From Roseibium limicola (lineage in GTDB: Bacteria > Pseudomonadota > Alphaproteobacteria > Rhizobiales > Stappiaceae): a stretch of DNA of 64,000 bases. A model generated the notes under the pieces. That model saw only the letters and a list, made by a program, of their open reading frames with translations, ran no database searches and was not told the origin of the DNA. Every line of letters begins with the position of its first letter. Positions within the stretch are counted from its first letter, which is position 1. The DNA is taken from contig NZ_JAFLNF010000003.1 of the NCBI RefSeq assembly GCF_017313085.1, positions 310,001 to 374,000 of the forward strand, written 5' to 3'. Both the position numbers and the translations under genes were made by a program. Positions 8,824 to 18,324 of this stretch are shown one piece after another.

Positions 8824-9717
8824 TTAATCGGATTCGCCAAGAGCGTCCGTCTTCTTGGCGTCAATGTCCAATTCCTGGCGCTGGCTCTTGCGGCGGACCG
8901 CAAGAATCTCAGCCAGAATGGAAAGCGCTATTTCTTCCGGCGTGATCGCCCCAAGGTCGAGGCCGGCAGGCGCTTTCAGGCGATCCAGCTGTGCAAGGTC
9001 CTGTCCCTCATCACGCAGCTTTTCGCAGATGACCGCTGCCTTCCGACGGCTCCCGACAAAGGCCAGGTGTGCTGAAGGCAAGCCGAGTGCGGCTTTCAAA
9101 GCCAGTTGATCACCCTTGCCCTGGGTCGCGACAATACAGAACCTTTGCGCCTTATCGTTGACCTGATGGTCAAAGCCCTCGACCAGCCGCAGGGCCGGAT
9201 GAAATTGCGGCAGATCCTCGGCCTGCGCGCAGACTGTCACCTCGAAACCGAGGCGCGGCGCCAGATCACTCAACGCGACAGCCACGGGGCTGCCGCCAAA
9301 AATCGTCAAAACCGGCCGTGGCAAGACGGGCTCGACAAAGATGTCCATTGAGCCCTGACTTGGGCACATGTTGCGCGCGAAGCGCACCCCGTCGCGCTCA
9401 TCACCCGCCCCCACGCCAAGATCTTTCAACAGGTCTTCAGGCTGGATAGACACCAGTTTGGGCTGGCCATCCTCCAAAGTCTGGCGCGCGGCTTTCAAGA
9501 CAGCTCCGCGCGCGCAGCCGCCGCCAATCCAGCCGCCGGCAATGGCACCGTCTGCGGTGATGACAGCTTTGGCGCCGGCCTTGGCGGCGGTTACCGAAAG
9601 CGTGCGGACAACCGTTGCCAGCGCAAAAGGCTCGCCCTGCGTACGCAAGCGGTCCATCAAAAGCGACAGATCCTCGCGCACCGGCGGGGTCAGGTTGTTG
9701 GCTTCATATCGGGTCAT
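8824..9717 (-). CDS. coxF: XdhC/CoxF-family molybdenum-enzyme maturation protein
   Basis: A 297-aa protein of the XdhC/CoxI family: an amino-terminal XdhC domain with the hallmark GWIGGGCARGAVLKAAR near residue 60, then a Rossmann-like carboxyl domain (LTIFGGSPVAVALSDLAPRL, and LAFVGSRRKAA). XdhC binds molybdenum cofactor and inserts it in sulfurated form; CoxF in Oligotropha is needed to build the Cu-S-Mo centre. The start at 9717 follows GGAGGAGACACC. It is the sixth gene of the coxMSLDEFG order, directly after coxE with a 16-base gap. I use coxF by position and size; coxI is a close paralog elsewhere in other genomes. Confidence 0.85.
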   Translation of the reverse strand: MTRYEANNLTPPVREDLSLLMDRLRTQGEPFALATVVRTLSVTAAKAGAKAVITADGAIAGGWIGGGCARGAVLKAARQTLEDGQPKLVSIQPEDLLKDLGVGAGDERDGVRFARNMCPSQGSMDIFVEPVLPRPVLTIFGGSPVAVALSDLAPRLGFEVTVCAQAEDLPQFHPALRLVEGFDHQVNDKAQRFCIVATQGKGDQLALKAALGLPSAHLAFVGSRRKAAVICEKLRDEGQDLAQLDRLKAPAGLDLGAITPEEIALSILAEILAVRRKSQRQELDIDAKKTDALGESD

Positions 9718-9733
9718 GGTGTCTCCTCCCATG

Positions 9734-10945
9734 TCACAGCTCAGCCAGATAGGGTTCAAGCGCCGCCAAGCTCTTGAGATTGTGGGCGGGGGCGAACAGA
9801 TCGACGTGCGGAAGGGCTGCCGCCATTCCTCCGGCCGTTGGCTCATACCCCTCCCATCCGATCAGCGGGTTCAGCCAGACGATCCGCTTGCAGCGTTTGC
9901 GCAGGCGTTTGATTTCCACGCCCAGCGCTTCCGGTGCGTCGGTGTCATAGCCGTCGGACAGGATGAGCACGCAGGTGCGTGAATGAATGACCCGCGCTGC
10001 ATGCCAGCGATTGAAGTCGGCGAGGGCTGCGCCAATGCGCGTGCCACCGCCGACGCCCTGCGCCATCAGCCCCAAACGATCCAGAGCCCGCGCTGCGTCT
10101 CGCTCTGCCAAAGCCGACGAGACATGCACCAGGCGGGTGTGAAACAGAAAGGCTTCGGCCTCTCGAAAGCTGTCGAGCAGACCATGCACGAAGCGGATAA
10201 ACACGCCAGTGTAATTGGACATGGAGCCAGAAGCATCCAACAAGATAACCAGCCGCAATTGCTTCTGCCTCGGTCCCTTCCGCACGAGGTCCATGGGTGT
10301 GCCGCCACGCGAGACGGACCGGGCAATCGTGCGACGCAGATCCAGCCGTGGCCCCTTGCGCCGCTGCTTGTCACGGCGCGTCAGACGCACGCGCATTTGC
10401 CGGGCGAGGCGTTCGGCAAGATCCTTTGCGTCTTTTTCAGCCTGCGGATCAGACAGCTTGCGAAAGTCGACTTCTGCCAGGTTCTCCGCGAGGCTTGCCC
10501 CTTCCTTGCGGGTAGCGGGTTCGTCATCGCTGTTCTCTTCGTCCGCCTCATCGCCGGGCACCCGATCAACGTCGCCAGCAGGGCCGTCCTGGTGAATACC
10601 CGAAGCCTCATCCGTCATCTGCTTGAGCGTGCGAACAGAAGAGTTCGGGCTGTCACCAATGGTTTTGACGGCCGCCTTCAGCCCCTTTTCGCTCCAATAA
10701 GCCTCAAAGATCTCATCAAAGCGCTGCCAGTCAGATTGACGTCCACACATCAGCGCCCGCAAAGCCGGCTTCAGCGTCCTGGAGCGCTGGCCCTGGCACG
10801 CGGCCAACAAGCAGGCAGCATCGCCGGCCTCTGCAAGACCAACTTTGAACCCGCTGTCACGAAGAGAGCGCAAAAAACCAGCGAGCCGCAGCCGAATGAC
10901 TGCGCCCAACTCTTCTGGTGTCTCCAACTGTCGCAAGGCGCTCAT
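9734..10945 (-). CDS. coxE: CoxE, VWA-domain CO dehydrogenase maturation protein
   Basis: A 403-aa protein. The amino half is helical with a charged, acidic insert (about residues 115-165). The carboxyl half is a von Willebrand factor A domain with an intact MIDAS metal site, DASGSMS near residue 237, followed by GGGTRIGAAL and LILSDGYDTDAPE. CoxE works with the AAA+ protein CoxD in assembling the [CuSMoO2] active site (established for Oligotropha carboxidovorans). It begins one base after the coxD stop, so the two are probably translationally coupled, which fits a MoxR/VWA pair. Confidence 0.92.
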   Translation of the reverse strand: MSALRQLETPEELGAVIRLRLAGFLRSLRDSGFKVGLAEAGDAACLLAACQGQRSRTLKPALRALMCGRQSDWQRFDEIFEAYWSEKGLKAAVKTIGDSPNSSVRTLKQMTDEASGIHQDGPAGDVDRVPGDEADEENSDDEPATRKEGASLAENLAEVDFRKLSDPQAEKDAKDLAERLARQMRVRLTRRDKQRRKGPRLDLRRTIARSVSRGGTPMDLVRKGPRQKQLRLVILLDASGSMSNYTGVFIRFVHGLLDSFREAEAFLFHTRLVHVSSALAERDAARALDRLGLMAQGVGGGTRIGAALADFNRWHAARVIHSRTCVLILSDGYDTDAPEALGVEIKRLRKRCKRIVWLNPLIGWEGYEPTAGGMAAALPHVDLFAPAHNLKSLAALEPYLAEL

Positions 10946-10946
10946 C

Positions 10947-11828
10947 TCAGGCCACCTTGCCGATCAGGCGATCAAGAACTTCTGGAGAGACACGCAAGGT
11001 GTCTTCGCGGGTCTTTAACACGCAAGCCAGCGTGTCGTAGACGATTTCCCGGGCCTCGTGAATGTTGCGGACCTTCAGTCCGACGAGAGCAGCCGCCCAA
11101 TCAAGCGTTTCGGCCACGCCGGGGATCTTGTTCAAATCTTCCTTGCGAATTTTCTCCATCATCCCGGCGACCTGGAGAGCCAGTGCCGTGTCGATGTCAG
11201 GGATGCGCGTCAGAATGATCCGCGCTTCCCGGTCCACTTCGGGATAATCGACATAGTGATAGAGACAGCGACGGCGCAGGGCATCGGACAGTTCGCGGGT
11301 GCCGTTGGAGGTCAGGACCACCTTTGGAATGCTGGTGGCCGTGATCGTGCCGAGTTCCGGGATGGAAATCTGAAAATCCGACAGTATCTCCAGCAGGAAG
11401 GCCTCGAATTCCTCATCTGCCCGATCTATCTCGTCGATCAGCAGAACCACCGGTCGCTCTGCTTTCAGGGCGGCCAGAAGCGGGCGTTCCAGAAGATACT
11501 TTTCCGAGAAAATCACGGATTCCACATCGTCCGCCGATCCAGACCGGCCTTCATGGGCCTTGATGGCGAGAAGTTGCCGCTGATAGTTCCACTCATAGAG
11601 CGCTTCCGACCGGTCAAGGCCTTCATGGCACTGCAAGCGGATAAGACGGGTTACCTCCAATCTGGCCAGCGCCTTGGCCACCTCGGTCTTGCCGACACCC
11701 GCCTCGCCTTCCAGCAGGAGCGGACGCGACAGCATGTCCATCAGCGCCAGGGCATTGGCCAGCGAAGCGTCGGGCAAATATCCCAGCTCTGCCAGCTCTA
11801 CGCCTATTGATGTTCCGTCCCGCGCCAT
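10947..11828 (-). CDS. coxD: CoxD, MoxR-type AAA+ ATPase
   Basis: A 293-aa AAA+ chaperone-like ATPase. Walker A is EGEAGVGKTE near residue 40, Walker B is VVLLIDEIDRADEEFE near residue 130, sensor 1 is VVLTSNGTRELSDALRRRC with the arginine finger pair. In Oligotropha, CoxD is needed to introduce sulfur and copper into the molybdenum centre of CO dehydrogenase. Gene order and pairing with the VWA protein coxE support the call. A 151-base spacer separates it from coxL and contains a short GC hairpin. Confidence 0.93.
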   Translation of the reverse strand: MARDGTSIGVELAELGYLPDASLANALALMDMLSRPLLLEGEAGVGKTEVAKALARLEVTRLIRLQCHEGLDRSEALYEWNYQRQLLAIKAHEGRSGSADDVESVIFSEKYLLERPLLAALKAERPVVLLIDEIDRADEEFEAFLLEILSDFQISIPELGTITATSIPKVVLTSNGTRELSDALRRRCLYHYVDYPEVDREARIILTRIPDIDTALALQVAGMMEKIRKEDLNKIPGVAETLDWAAALVGLKVRNIHEAREIVYDTLACVLKTREDTLRVSPEVLDRLIGKVA

Positions 11829-11921
11829 GATCGGTTCACCGTTGTTGGTTGATAAGAATGAAGATCGGTGAAGGCAGACCGCAACGGCCCCATCGACTGG
11901 CGGCCGCCTCCACCAATCCCC

Positions 11922-11939
11922 CTCTTATGAGGGGGCTGT
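11922..11939. repeat. Hairpin between coxL and coxD
   Basis: CCCCCTC-TTAT-GAGGGGG, a perfect 7-bp stem in the 151-base coxL-coxD spacer. There is no following T run, so it is more likely an mRNA stability or processing hairpin that lets structural genes outnumber maturation genes than a terminator (inference). Confidence 0.45.
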
Positions 11940-11979
11940 GGGCGGACACCCCGAAAGCCATCCGCCTCACGAGTTGAAC

Positions 11980-14400
11980 TCAGCCGTGGGCGCCGAGGTC
12001 CTTGGCCACTTTCCAGAGACGCCAGGCATCATGGGGCATCTGGATATGGGTTGCCCCCAAGAAGCCGAACGCATCGTTGACCGCATTGGAGAACGCCGGC
12101 ACGCCGCCGACATTCGGGCTTTCACCGACACCCTTGGCACCGATCGGGTGATGCGGGCTTGGGGTGACCGTGAAGTCGGTTTCCCAATGCGGTGTCTCGA
12201 CAGCCGTCGGCAGGAAGAAGTCCATGAAGGACGCCCCTTGAACGTTGCCCATCGCGTCGTAGGAAATTTCCTGCCCCATCGCGATGGCAAAGGCTTCCGT
12301 CAGACCGCCATGAACCTGGCCCTCAATGATCATCGGGTTGATGCGGGTGCCGCAATCATCCAGCGCATAGAAGCGTCGGGTCTTGGCGACACCGGTATCA
12401 ACGTCGATATCCATGACGCAGAAGTAAGCGCCAAATGGATAGGTCATGTTGGGCGGATCATAATAGCTGACGGCTTCCAGCCCTGGTTCGATCCCCGCAG
12501 GGGGCGCATGATAGGCTGCCCAGGCGATTTCCTTCATCGACTTGCGCCGCTCCGGATTGCCCTTCACCTGAAAGCCGTCCACGTCCCAATCGAGATCATA
12601 CTCGGAGACTTCCAGCATGTGAGCGGCAATCATCTGGGCCTTGTTGCGGATTTTCCGTGCGGCCAGAGCAATCGCGGCACCAGCCACCGGCGTGGAGCGC
12701 GAGCCATAGGTGCCCAGCCCATAAGGGGCCGTGTCCGTATCGCCTTCCTCCACTGTGATATCTGAAGCCGGAATACCGATTTCCGTTGCGATGATCTGTG
12801 CCCAGGTGGTCTCGTGGCCCTGGCCCTGCGACTTGGTGCCCATGCGCGAGATTACCGAGCCGGTCGGATGGATGCGGATCTCGGCGCTGTCGAACATGGC
12901 AACGCCCAGAATATCGCAGTTCTTGGAGGGTCCCGCGCCGACAATCTCGGTGAAGAAGCTGACGCCGATGCCCATGATCTCCCGGGTTTCACCGCGTTTG
13001 AACGCCTCCTGCTTGGCCTTCTGCTCTTCGCGCAGGCCGCGGTAGTCGATGGCATCCATCGCCTTGTGCATGGCGGTCGGATAGTCGCCACTGTCGTATT
13101 CCCAGCCGAGGGCTGAATTGTAGGGAAACTGCTCCGGCTGGATGAAGTTCTTCAACCGCAAGTCTGCCGGATCCATGCCGAGTTTCTGGGCCAGCACATC
13201 CATGCCACGCTCGATGCAATAGGCCGCCTCGGTGACCCGGAAGGAGCAGCGGTAGGCCACGCCGCCGGGCGCCTTGTTGGTGTAGACGCCATCAACCGAC
13301 AGATGCGCGACCGGGAAATCGTAGGATCCGGTGACGATGTTGAAGAAGCCGGCCGGCCATTTACTCGGATCAGCACAAGCGTCAAAGCCACCGTGGTCAC
13401 CAAGTACATGAACCTTGAGCGCGGTCACTGTGCCGTCCTTCTTGGCCGCGATTTCCGTCGTCATGTGATAGTCGCGGGCAAACGACGTGGTGGAGAGGTT
13501 CTCCATCCGGTCTTCGACCCACTTCACCGGCAGGCCGGTCACGATGGAGGCGACGATGGCACAGACGTAGCCGGGATAGACACCGACCTTGTTGCCGAAG
13601 CCGCCGCCGACATCCGGCGCAATCACATGGATCTTGTGCTCCGGGATCGTCGACAGCAGCGAGGCAACCGTGCGCACCACATGGGGGGCCTGAAAGGTGC
13701 CATAAACCGTCAGCTGTCCCGTCACCTTGTCCATGGAGGCTAGGCACTGACAGGTTTCCAGCGGAGACGGATGGGTGCGGTGATAGGAGATCATCTCCTT
13801 GACCGTAACATCAGCCTCGGCAAAGGCCTTGTCTGTGGCTTCTTCTTCGCCGACGGACCAGTTGAATATGTGGTTGTGATGCTTGCGCGGACCATGCGCG
13901 CCTTCCATCTTGCCATCCAGATCCGGACGAAGAACCGGTGCGTCCGGGTCAAGCGACTTGAAAGGATCGACCAGAACCGGCAGCTCTTCGTATTCCACTT
14001 CGACGAGCTGGACCGCGTCATCGGCGATATAGCGGTCTTCTGCGACGACGAAGGCAACTTCCTGGTTCTGATACAGCACCTTGCCGTCGGCGAGGACCAT
14101 CTGCACATCACCGGCGAGCGTCGGCATCCAGGCGAGGTTCACGCCCTTCAGGTCTTCCGCCGTCAGGACCGCGATGACGCCTGGAAGTTTCAGCGCTTCC
14201 GTCGCATCGATCTTTGTCACTTTCGCGTGGGCGTAGGGAGAGCGGACGAAATCGCCATGCAGCATGCCGGGCAGCTTGATGTCATCGACATATTTGCCCT
14301 TGCCCTGGGTGAAGCGAATGTCCTCGACGCGCTTGCGCTTGCAACCCATGCCTTCAAGGGCTGCCTCACGCTGTTCCCGTGTGGGGGTCATGTCATTCAT
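11980..14400 (-). CDS. coxL: Aerobic CO dehydrogenase large subunit, form I
   Basis: An 806-aa molybdenum hydroxylase subunit that binds the Mo-Cu centre and oxidises CO to CO2. The active-site loop reads AYRCSFR near residue 383, the exact form I signature (AYxCSFR) whose cysteine binds copper; form II proteins have AYRGAGR instead. Other cofactor-contact motifs are [10 protein letters not shown] near residue 270 and the [20 protein letters not shown] stretch. The carboxyl end has [16 protein letters not shown], with the glutamate that acts as base in this family. It overlaps the coxS stop by 4 bases. The form I motif makes true CO oxidation likely. Confidence 0.97.
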   Translation of the reverse strand: MNDMTPTREQREAALEGMGCKRKRVEDIRFTQGKGKYVDDIKLPGMLHGDFVRSPYAHAKVTKIDATEALKLPGVIAVLTAEDLKGVNLAWMPTLAGDVQMVLADGKVLYQNQEVAFVVAEDRYIADDAVQLVEVEYEELPVLVDPFKSLDPDAPVLRPDLDGKMEGAHGPRKHHNHIFNWSVGEEEATDKAFAEADVTVKEMISYHRTHPSPLETCQCLASMDKVTGQLTVYGTFQAPHVVRTVASLLSTIPEHKIHVIAPDVGGGFGNKVGVYPGYVCAIVASIVTGLPVKWVEDRMENLSTTSFARDYHMTTEIAAKKDGTVTALKVHVLGDHGGFDACADPSKWPAGFFNIVTGSYDFPVAHLSVDGVYTNKAPGGVAYRCSFRVTEAAYCIERGMDVLAQKLGMDPADLRLKNFIQPEQFPYNSALGWEYDSGDYPTAMHKAMDAIDYRGLREEQKAKQEAFKRGETREIMGIGVSFFTEIVGAGPSKNCDILGVAMFDSAEIRIHPTGSVISRMGTKSQGQGHETTWAQIIATEIGIPASDITVEEGDTDTAPYGLGTYGSRSTPVAGAAIALAARKIRNKAQMIAAHMLEVSEYDLDWDVDGFQVKGNPERRKSMKEIAWAAYHAPPAGIEPGLEAVSYYDPPNMTYPFGAYFCVMDIDVDTGVAKTRRFYALDDCGTRINPMIIEGQVHGGLTEAFAIAMGQEISYDAMGNVQGASFMDFFLPTAVETPHWETDFTVTPSPHHPIGAKGVGESPNVGGVPAFSNAVNDAFGFLGATHIQMPHDAWRLWKVAKDLGAHG

Positions 14401-14906
14401 TCTGCAGCCTCCTGAAAGGTTTCACCGTTCAGCTTTGCCGCCGCATACTGGATCGCCTTGACAATGTTCTGATAGCCGGTGCAACGGCACAGATTTCCAG
14501 AAATACCGGCGCGAATTTCATCTTCAGTCGGCGACGGGTTTTCCTTCAACAGCACATGCGCCCGCATGATCATGCCCGGTGTGCAGAAACCGCACTGCAG
14601 CCCGTGCATCTGGCGGAAACCTTCCTGCAGGGCCGAGAGTGTCCCGTCGGCATTGGCCATGCTTTCCACCGTGTTCAACTCTGCGCCGTCTGCCTGAGCT
14701 GCAAACAAGGTGCAGGACTTTACGGACATGCCATTGAGCTCGACGGTGCAGGCGCCGCAATGGCTTGTTTCGCAGCCGATGTGCGGGCCAGTGATGTTCA
14801 GCTCTTCGCGCAGAAAGTGAATGAGTAGGGTGCGCGGTTCGACGAAGCGCTGCACTTTTTTACCGTTGACGGTCATCGTGACCGGAAGGTTTTCGATCTC
14901 GCTCAT
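14397..14906 (-). CDS. coxS: CO dehydrogenase small [2Fe-2S] subunit
   Basis: A 169-aa iron-sulfur subunit passing electrons from the Mo-Cu site in CoxL to FAD in CoxM. Plant-ferredoxin-type cluster ligands sit at [13 protein letters not shown] (residues about 43-55) plus a later Cys (SVKSCTLF). The second, CO-dehydrogenase-type cluster is CGFCTPGM with CRCTGYQN. Length matches CoxS (about 166 aa). It lies 11 bases after coxM and overlaps coxL by 4 bases. Confidence 0.96.
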   Translation of the reverse strand: MSEIENLPVTMTVNGKKVQRFVEPRTLLIHFLREELNITGPHIGCETSHCGACTVELNGMSVKSCTLFAAQADGAELNTVESMANADGTLSALQEGFRQMHGLQCGFCTPGMIMRAHVLLKENPSPTEDEIRAGISGNLCRCTGYQNIVKAIQYAAAKLNGETFQEAAE

Positions 14907-14917
14907 GGACTTCTCCC

Positions 14918-15784
14918 TTATCCTTGAGCCCGCTCAGCGGCGCGCTTGAGTGCTCTTTCCAGCATGACGCCGGCCATTTTGGTGCGGTATTCTGCCGGGC
15001 CGCGTCCGTCGGAGGCTGGCATGGTGATGGCTTCAGCCGCAGCGACCGCCTTCTTGACGGTCTCCCTGTCCAGCGTCGATCCGTCGAGAATGGATGCTGC
15101 CTCTTCGGCAAACAGCGGCGTGTCGCCAACATTTGTCAGTGCGATGGCACAACTGGAAACCGTGCCGCCTGACATCGTCAGCATCACAGCTGCTGCAGCA
15201 GTGGCGTAGTCACCGACCTTCCGTTTCAGCTTCTCATAGGCATAACCATGCCCTGGGGCCGGAACAGGAATTTTGACCGCGGTTAAAATTTCTTCAGGCG
15301 CAAGCGCGGTGAAGTAAGCCGCCTCATAAAAATCGCGAGATGACACTTCACGAGTACCGTCTGGTCCAGCCAGAACATAACTCGCGGAGAGGCACTGCAT
15401 CAGCGCCGGCATGTCGTTGCCCGGATCACCGTTGGCAACGTTTCCGCCCAGCGTACCGACGTAGCGGATCTGCGGGTCTGCGATCAGCAGAGCCGTTTCT
15501 CTCAAGATCGGCAATTTATCGGTCAGAAGTGCAGACCCGATAACCTCGGCCTGGGTGGTCATCGCACCGATGGTGATGACATCCCCCTCCTGCGAAACAC
15601 CCTTCAGATCCGCCACACCCGACAGATCGATCAGATGTTCCGGAGCTGCCATGCGCAACTTCATCATGGGGATCAGGCTGTGACCACCGGCCAGAGGCCG
15701 CGCCTCATCGCCATGATCCACCAGAAGCGCTATTGCTTCGGCAACCGACGCTGGCCGGTGATAAGTGAATTCGCCTGGAATCAC
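14918..15784 (-). CDS. coxM: CO dehydrogenase medium FAD subunit
   Basis: A 288-aa flavoprotein of the molybdenum hydroxylase family, the exit point of electrons to the respiratory chain. FAD-contact motifs are [10 protein letters not shown] near residue 33 and [20 protein letters not shown] near residue 107. I choose the GTG at 15784 (start [17 protein letters not shown] after the initiator): GAGGGAGGACG precedes it at good distance and the length equals known CoxM, whereas the ATG at 15859 adds 25 residues with no homology. First gene of the structural coxMSL block. Confidence 0.95.
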   Translation of the reverse strand: MIPGEFTYHRPASVAEAIALLVDHGDEARPLAGGHSLIPMMKLRMAAPEHLIDLSGVADLKGVSQEGDVITIGAMTTQAEVIGSALLTDKLPILRETALLIADPQIRYVGTLGGNVANGDPGNDMPALMQCLSASYVLAGPDGTREVSSRDFYEAAYFTALAPEEILTAVKIPVPAPGHGYAYEKLKRKVGDYATAAAAVMLTMSGGTVSSCAIALTNVGDTPLFAEEAASILDGSTLDRETVKKAVAAAEAITMPASDGRGPAEYRTKMAGVMLERALKRAAERAQG

Positions 15785-16605
15785 GATACGTCCTCCCTCA
15801 TAAACCCCTCGCCCGTTCTTTTTGAACTGCGACGTGAGGCAAACTCTTCCCTCGTGCATAGGCTGATGGCGGACCTACAAGCCCGGATCGCGCCGTACCC
15901 CTTGCATTGCATTCAGGCGTATGAAAACACCGCCTGAATCCGTCCTCGGCACCAAGATCCCTCTGCTGATCTCTGAGTACCGACTTGCGGCATCTCCTCC
16001 GATGCCTAGCCATTCCCGGAAACGTGGCTCACGCCCGCTCGTCGTTTGTCGCTCCGGAATGTAAGCTCTCCCTTGGTGACCCTCTCGTAAAACCCGAGAG
16101 GCCCCAAAAGATCGAGGCCAAAAACCGCTCTGCCGAAGATGCTGGGACGTATCGCGGCGCAGCGACAACGTGCCCTGCACCATCGGCGGCGCTTTCTCAC
16201 GAAACACCAAAAACCTGCGGTTTTTTGCGAACCATCCTGCACGAACTGCGTAAGACTTGCTGTCGCTTTTCATGAAATGCGGCGCCTTGCACCAAGTGCG
16301 CTGAGCCTTCGCATCTGCAATACCGCGTCCCCAGGGCGCTCGACCCGCACGCTGCTCAATGGTTGCCTCCTGCAAGGGCAATCGACAGTCCGCTTCCCCC
16401 CGCGCAAGCAAAGCGCGTGGTGCCGGGAGACATACCCGATTGGTAGAGAGAAGCCTGAGGCGAGACCAAACCCCCGCCCAGCGGCAATCCTGCATCTGAA
16501 AGCACGACAGCAGCACGTCGGCGGACGCGACGAGCGCAAGAGCCATCACTTCACAGGGCTCACAGGCTCAGACAAATGCAACTGGAAGGGAGGATGCAGA
16601 AGCGC
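15785..16605. other. Long spacer between coxC and coxM
   Basis: 821 bases with no credible gene; frames present on both strands have no ribosome-binding sites and no recognisable protein character. It should hold the coxMSL promoter. It contains several palindromes: ATTCAGGCG/CGCCTGAAT at 15911-15939, CCTCTCG/CGAGAGG at 16081-16101 and AAAAACC/GGTTTTT at 16209-16225, the last resembling a small terminator for coxC. Confidence 0.5.
15911..15939. promoter_or_regulatory. Inverted repeat upstream of coxM
   Basis: Perfect 9-bp arms ATTCAGGCG and CGCCTGAAT separated by 11 bases, about 127 bases before the coxM start. Arm centres are 20 bases apart, two helical turns, as for a dimeric activator. 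The regulator is unassigned; CoxC is a candidate only by proximity. Confidence 0.4.
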
Positions 16606-17958
16606 TCAGGCGCGGGAGGGCAGCCCTGCTCCGGCGGCTTCCGGAAGACGCGTAGGCTGCTCAGTATGGTGCCCAGAGCTGGTTGGCGACGCCATATTGC
16701 CCTGATCTTCACCGTCAAAGCGCGAGCGCACCTGCGCCCAACGACTGCGGCTGACTGGAACACAGACGGTCTCGCCTCGTGTTTCCTTCCGTGTGCCATC
16801 CGGATGACCGCTCGGCGCCAACAGCAGAACACCGCTATCGCCTTGGCGCCGTTGGCCCGTCACTCGGCTCAGGCGCACAATGTGGCTCCGGTGAACCCGC
16901 ATGAATTCCGCCGCATCCAGTCGACGCTCTACCTCAGAGATCGACAAGGGGCAGAACAGGTGGCGCACACCGTCGAACACCTTGGTGTAATGCGCATCAG
17001 CCTGAACTGCATAAACATGCTCCACCGCCACGACGGCCTTCACTCCATCTCGCTCAATGGGAAGTCCCGATCTTTCAGCAATGCTGCTGCTAGAGACAAC
17101 ACGCCGAGGCATTGTCTGAGATGCAAAGGGTTCATGCTGATTGCTGAAAGTGCCGTCGGTCTGCAAGGGGTCGACATGACCTCGCATGGTCCAGGCTTGG
17201 GGCGTTCCACTAGCCCCAGGCACTTCAGGCCTTTCTGGTGAGCCATCAGCACTCTGTTGGGGGACCAGCGTCAGCAGAAACAGGCCTGACACAAGAAATG
17301 CCACGCAGGCAACAACAATCGCCAAGGTACCGGCAGAGAGCTCGGGGGCCAGAGACGGAGCGGGCATGGGGGAAAGCGCCGGACCAAGGCTCAATCCGGC
17401 CATGGCGATGTAATGCATCGCGGAGATTGCCAATGCTTGCACAGTCGCGGAGCGTACCAGCGGCGGCCGACGTCCGCCAAAGGAGAGCCACAGCGCCAGG
17501 CCAGCTGCATTAAACGCGACGAGAAAGCTGGCGATCACATAGACCGGATCATGCTGCATCGCGACTGCGCCATGCAGGGCGTACATGCCCAGGTAATGCA
17601 TGGTGCAAATGCCCGCGCCCATTACCAGAGCCGACAGGGCAAGCCGCACGACGCTGAGCCGCCCCTGACTGGCGGCCATCACCGCAAGACCGACGACCAG
17701 AACGCAGACGAGGAAGGAGACAAGTGTGGGAAGCACCAGAAAGTTCACGGTAACAGGCAGGCGCGCGGCCAACATGCCCACGAAGTGCATTGACCAGATG
17801 CCGAGCGCCAGGGTCAAGGCGGAAGCAGCCAGCAACTTGCGGCGGTCCTCCAGGGCTGTGTCCCGCAGCCGCACGGCCAAGCTCAGCCCGACGAAGCTGC
17901 CTTGAAAAGCAACTACGAGCGACAGCATCACGAGCCAGGGCTCATGCGAGACGGTCAT
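16606..17958 (-). CDS. coxC: CoxC-like MHYT-LytTR membrane-bound regulator
   Basis: A 450-aa protein. Residues about 8-235 form seven membrane helices with the three MHYT-domain motifs MHFVGM, MHYLGM and MHYIAM (near residues 57, 120 and 182). MHYT histidines and methionines are thought to bind a metal, probably copper, and to sense diatomic gas such as CO, O2 or NO. After a linker, residues about 305-405 are a LytTR DNA-binding domain (VYAVQADAHYTKVF, then FMRVHRSHIV). This domain pair is that of CoxC/CoxH in Oligotropha. It is co-directional with, and upstream of, coxMSLDEFG. A GGAGGAGAAGCGCC site precedes the ATG. It probably regulates the operon in response to CO. Confidence 0.85.
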   Translation of the reverse strand: MTVSHEPWLVMLSLVVAFQGSFVGLSLAVRLRDTALEDRRKLLAASALTLALGIWSMHFVGMLAARLPVTVNFLVLPTLVSFLVCVLVVGLAVMAASQGRLSVVRLALSALVMGAGICTMHYLGMYALHGAVAMQHDPVYVIASFLVAFNAAGLALWLSFGGRRPPLVRSATVQALAISAMHYIAMAGLSLGPALSPMPAPSLAPELSAGTLAIVVACVAFLVSGLFLLTLVPQQSADGSPERPEVPGASGTPQAWTMRGHVDPLQTDGTFSNQHEPFASQTMPRRVVSSSSIAERSGLPIERDGVKAVVAVEHVYAVQADAHYTKVFDGVRHLFCPLSISEVERRLDAAEFMRVHRSHIVRLSRVTGQRRQGDSGVLLLAPSGHPDGTRKETRGETVCVPVSRSRWAQVRSRFDGEDQGNMASPTSSGHHTEQPTRLPEAAGAGLPSRA

Positions 17959-18324
17959 GGCGCTTCTCCTCCCTCAAGCCACCTGCCGATCGCAACCAGC
18001 CGCCTCACCGACCGGTCACAAATATCACGATAGCCCATTCCGCCCAGTTGACCAAGACACCAGCAAGCATTGCGAAAACACACAAGGCGCGCCTAAGCTG
18101 CAACCGGAAAATGGCGTTAAGGGATGGGAACGAATAGCCCCTAGATTTGTAGACGCCTTCTTCCCTAATTTTGAGACAAGGAGGCGATCCTTGATCTCTC
18201 AGGCCTTACGCCTTTGACCGGCCGAGAGGTTCCACTGTCCGAGCAAACAGCCGAAGACGGCGATGGTGACGACTAAAAATACCGGTTCGGTCGGCTGTTG
18301 ATTGCGCGGGCGAATGGTTGTTCG
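17959..18324. other. Spacer between coxC and mnmD
   Basis: 366 bases without a gene. It contains the coxC promoter region and, 25 bases after the mnmD stop, an inverted repeat AACAGCCGA (18246-18254)/TCGGCTGTT (18291-18299) with a 36-base loop, possibly an end-of-transcript structure. Confidence 0.5.

Noticed and set aside
11980-14400. Possible form II (non-CO) molybdenum hydroxylase
   Set aside because: The active-site loop is AYRCSFR, the form I signature, not AYRGAGR, and the gene order is coxMSLDEFG.
15875-16549. 224-aa minus-strand frame in the coxC-coxM spacer
   Set aside because: Cys/Arg-rich, no recognisable domain, no ribosome-binding site; overlapping frames exist on the other strand, typical of non-coding GC-rich DNA.
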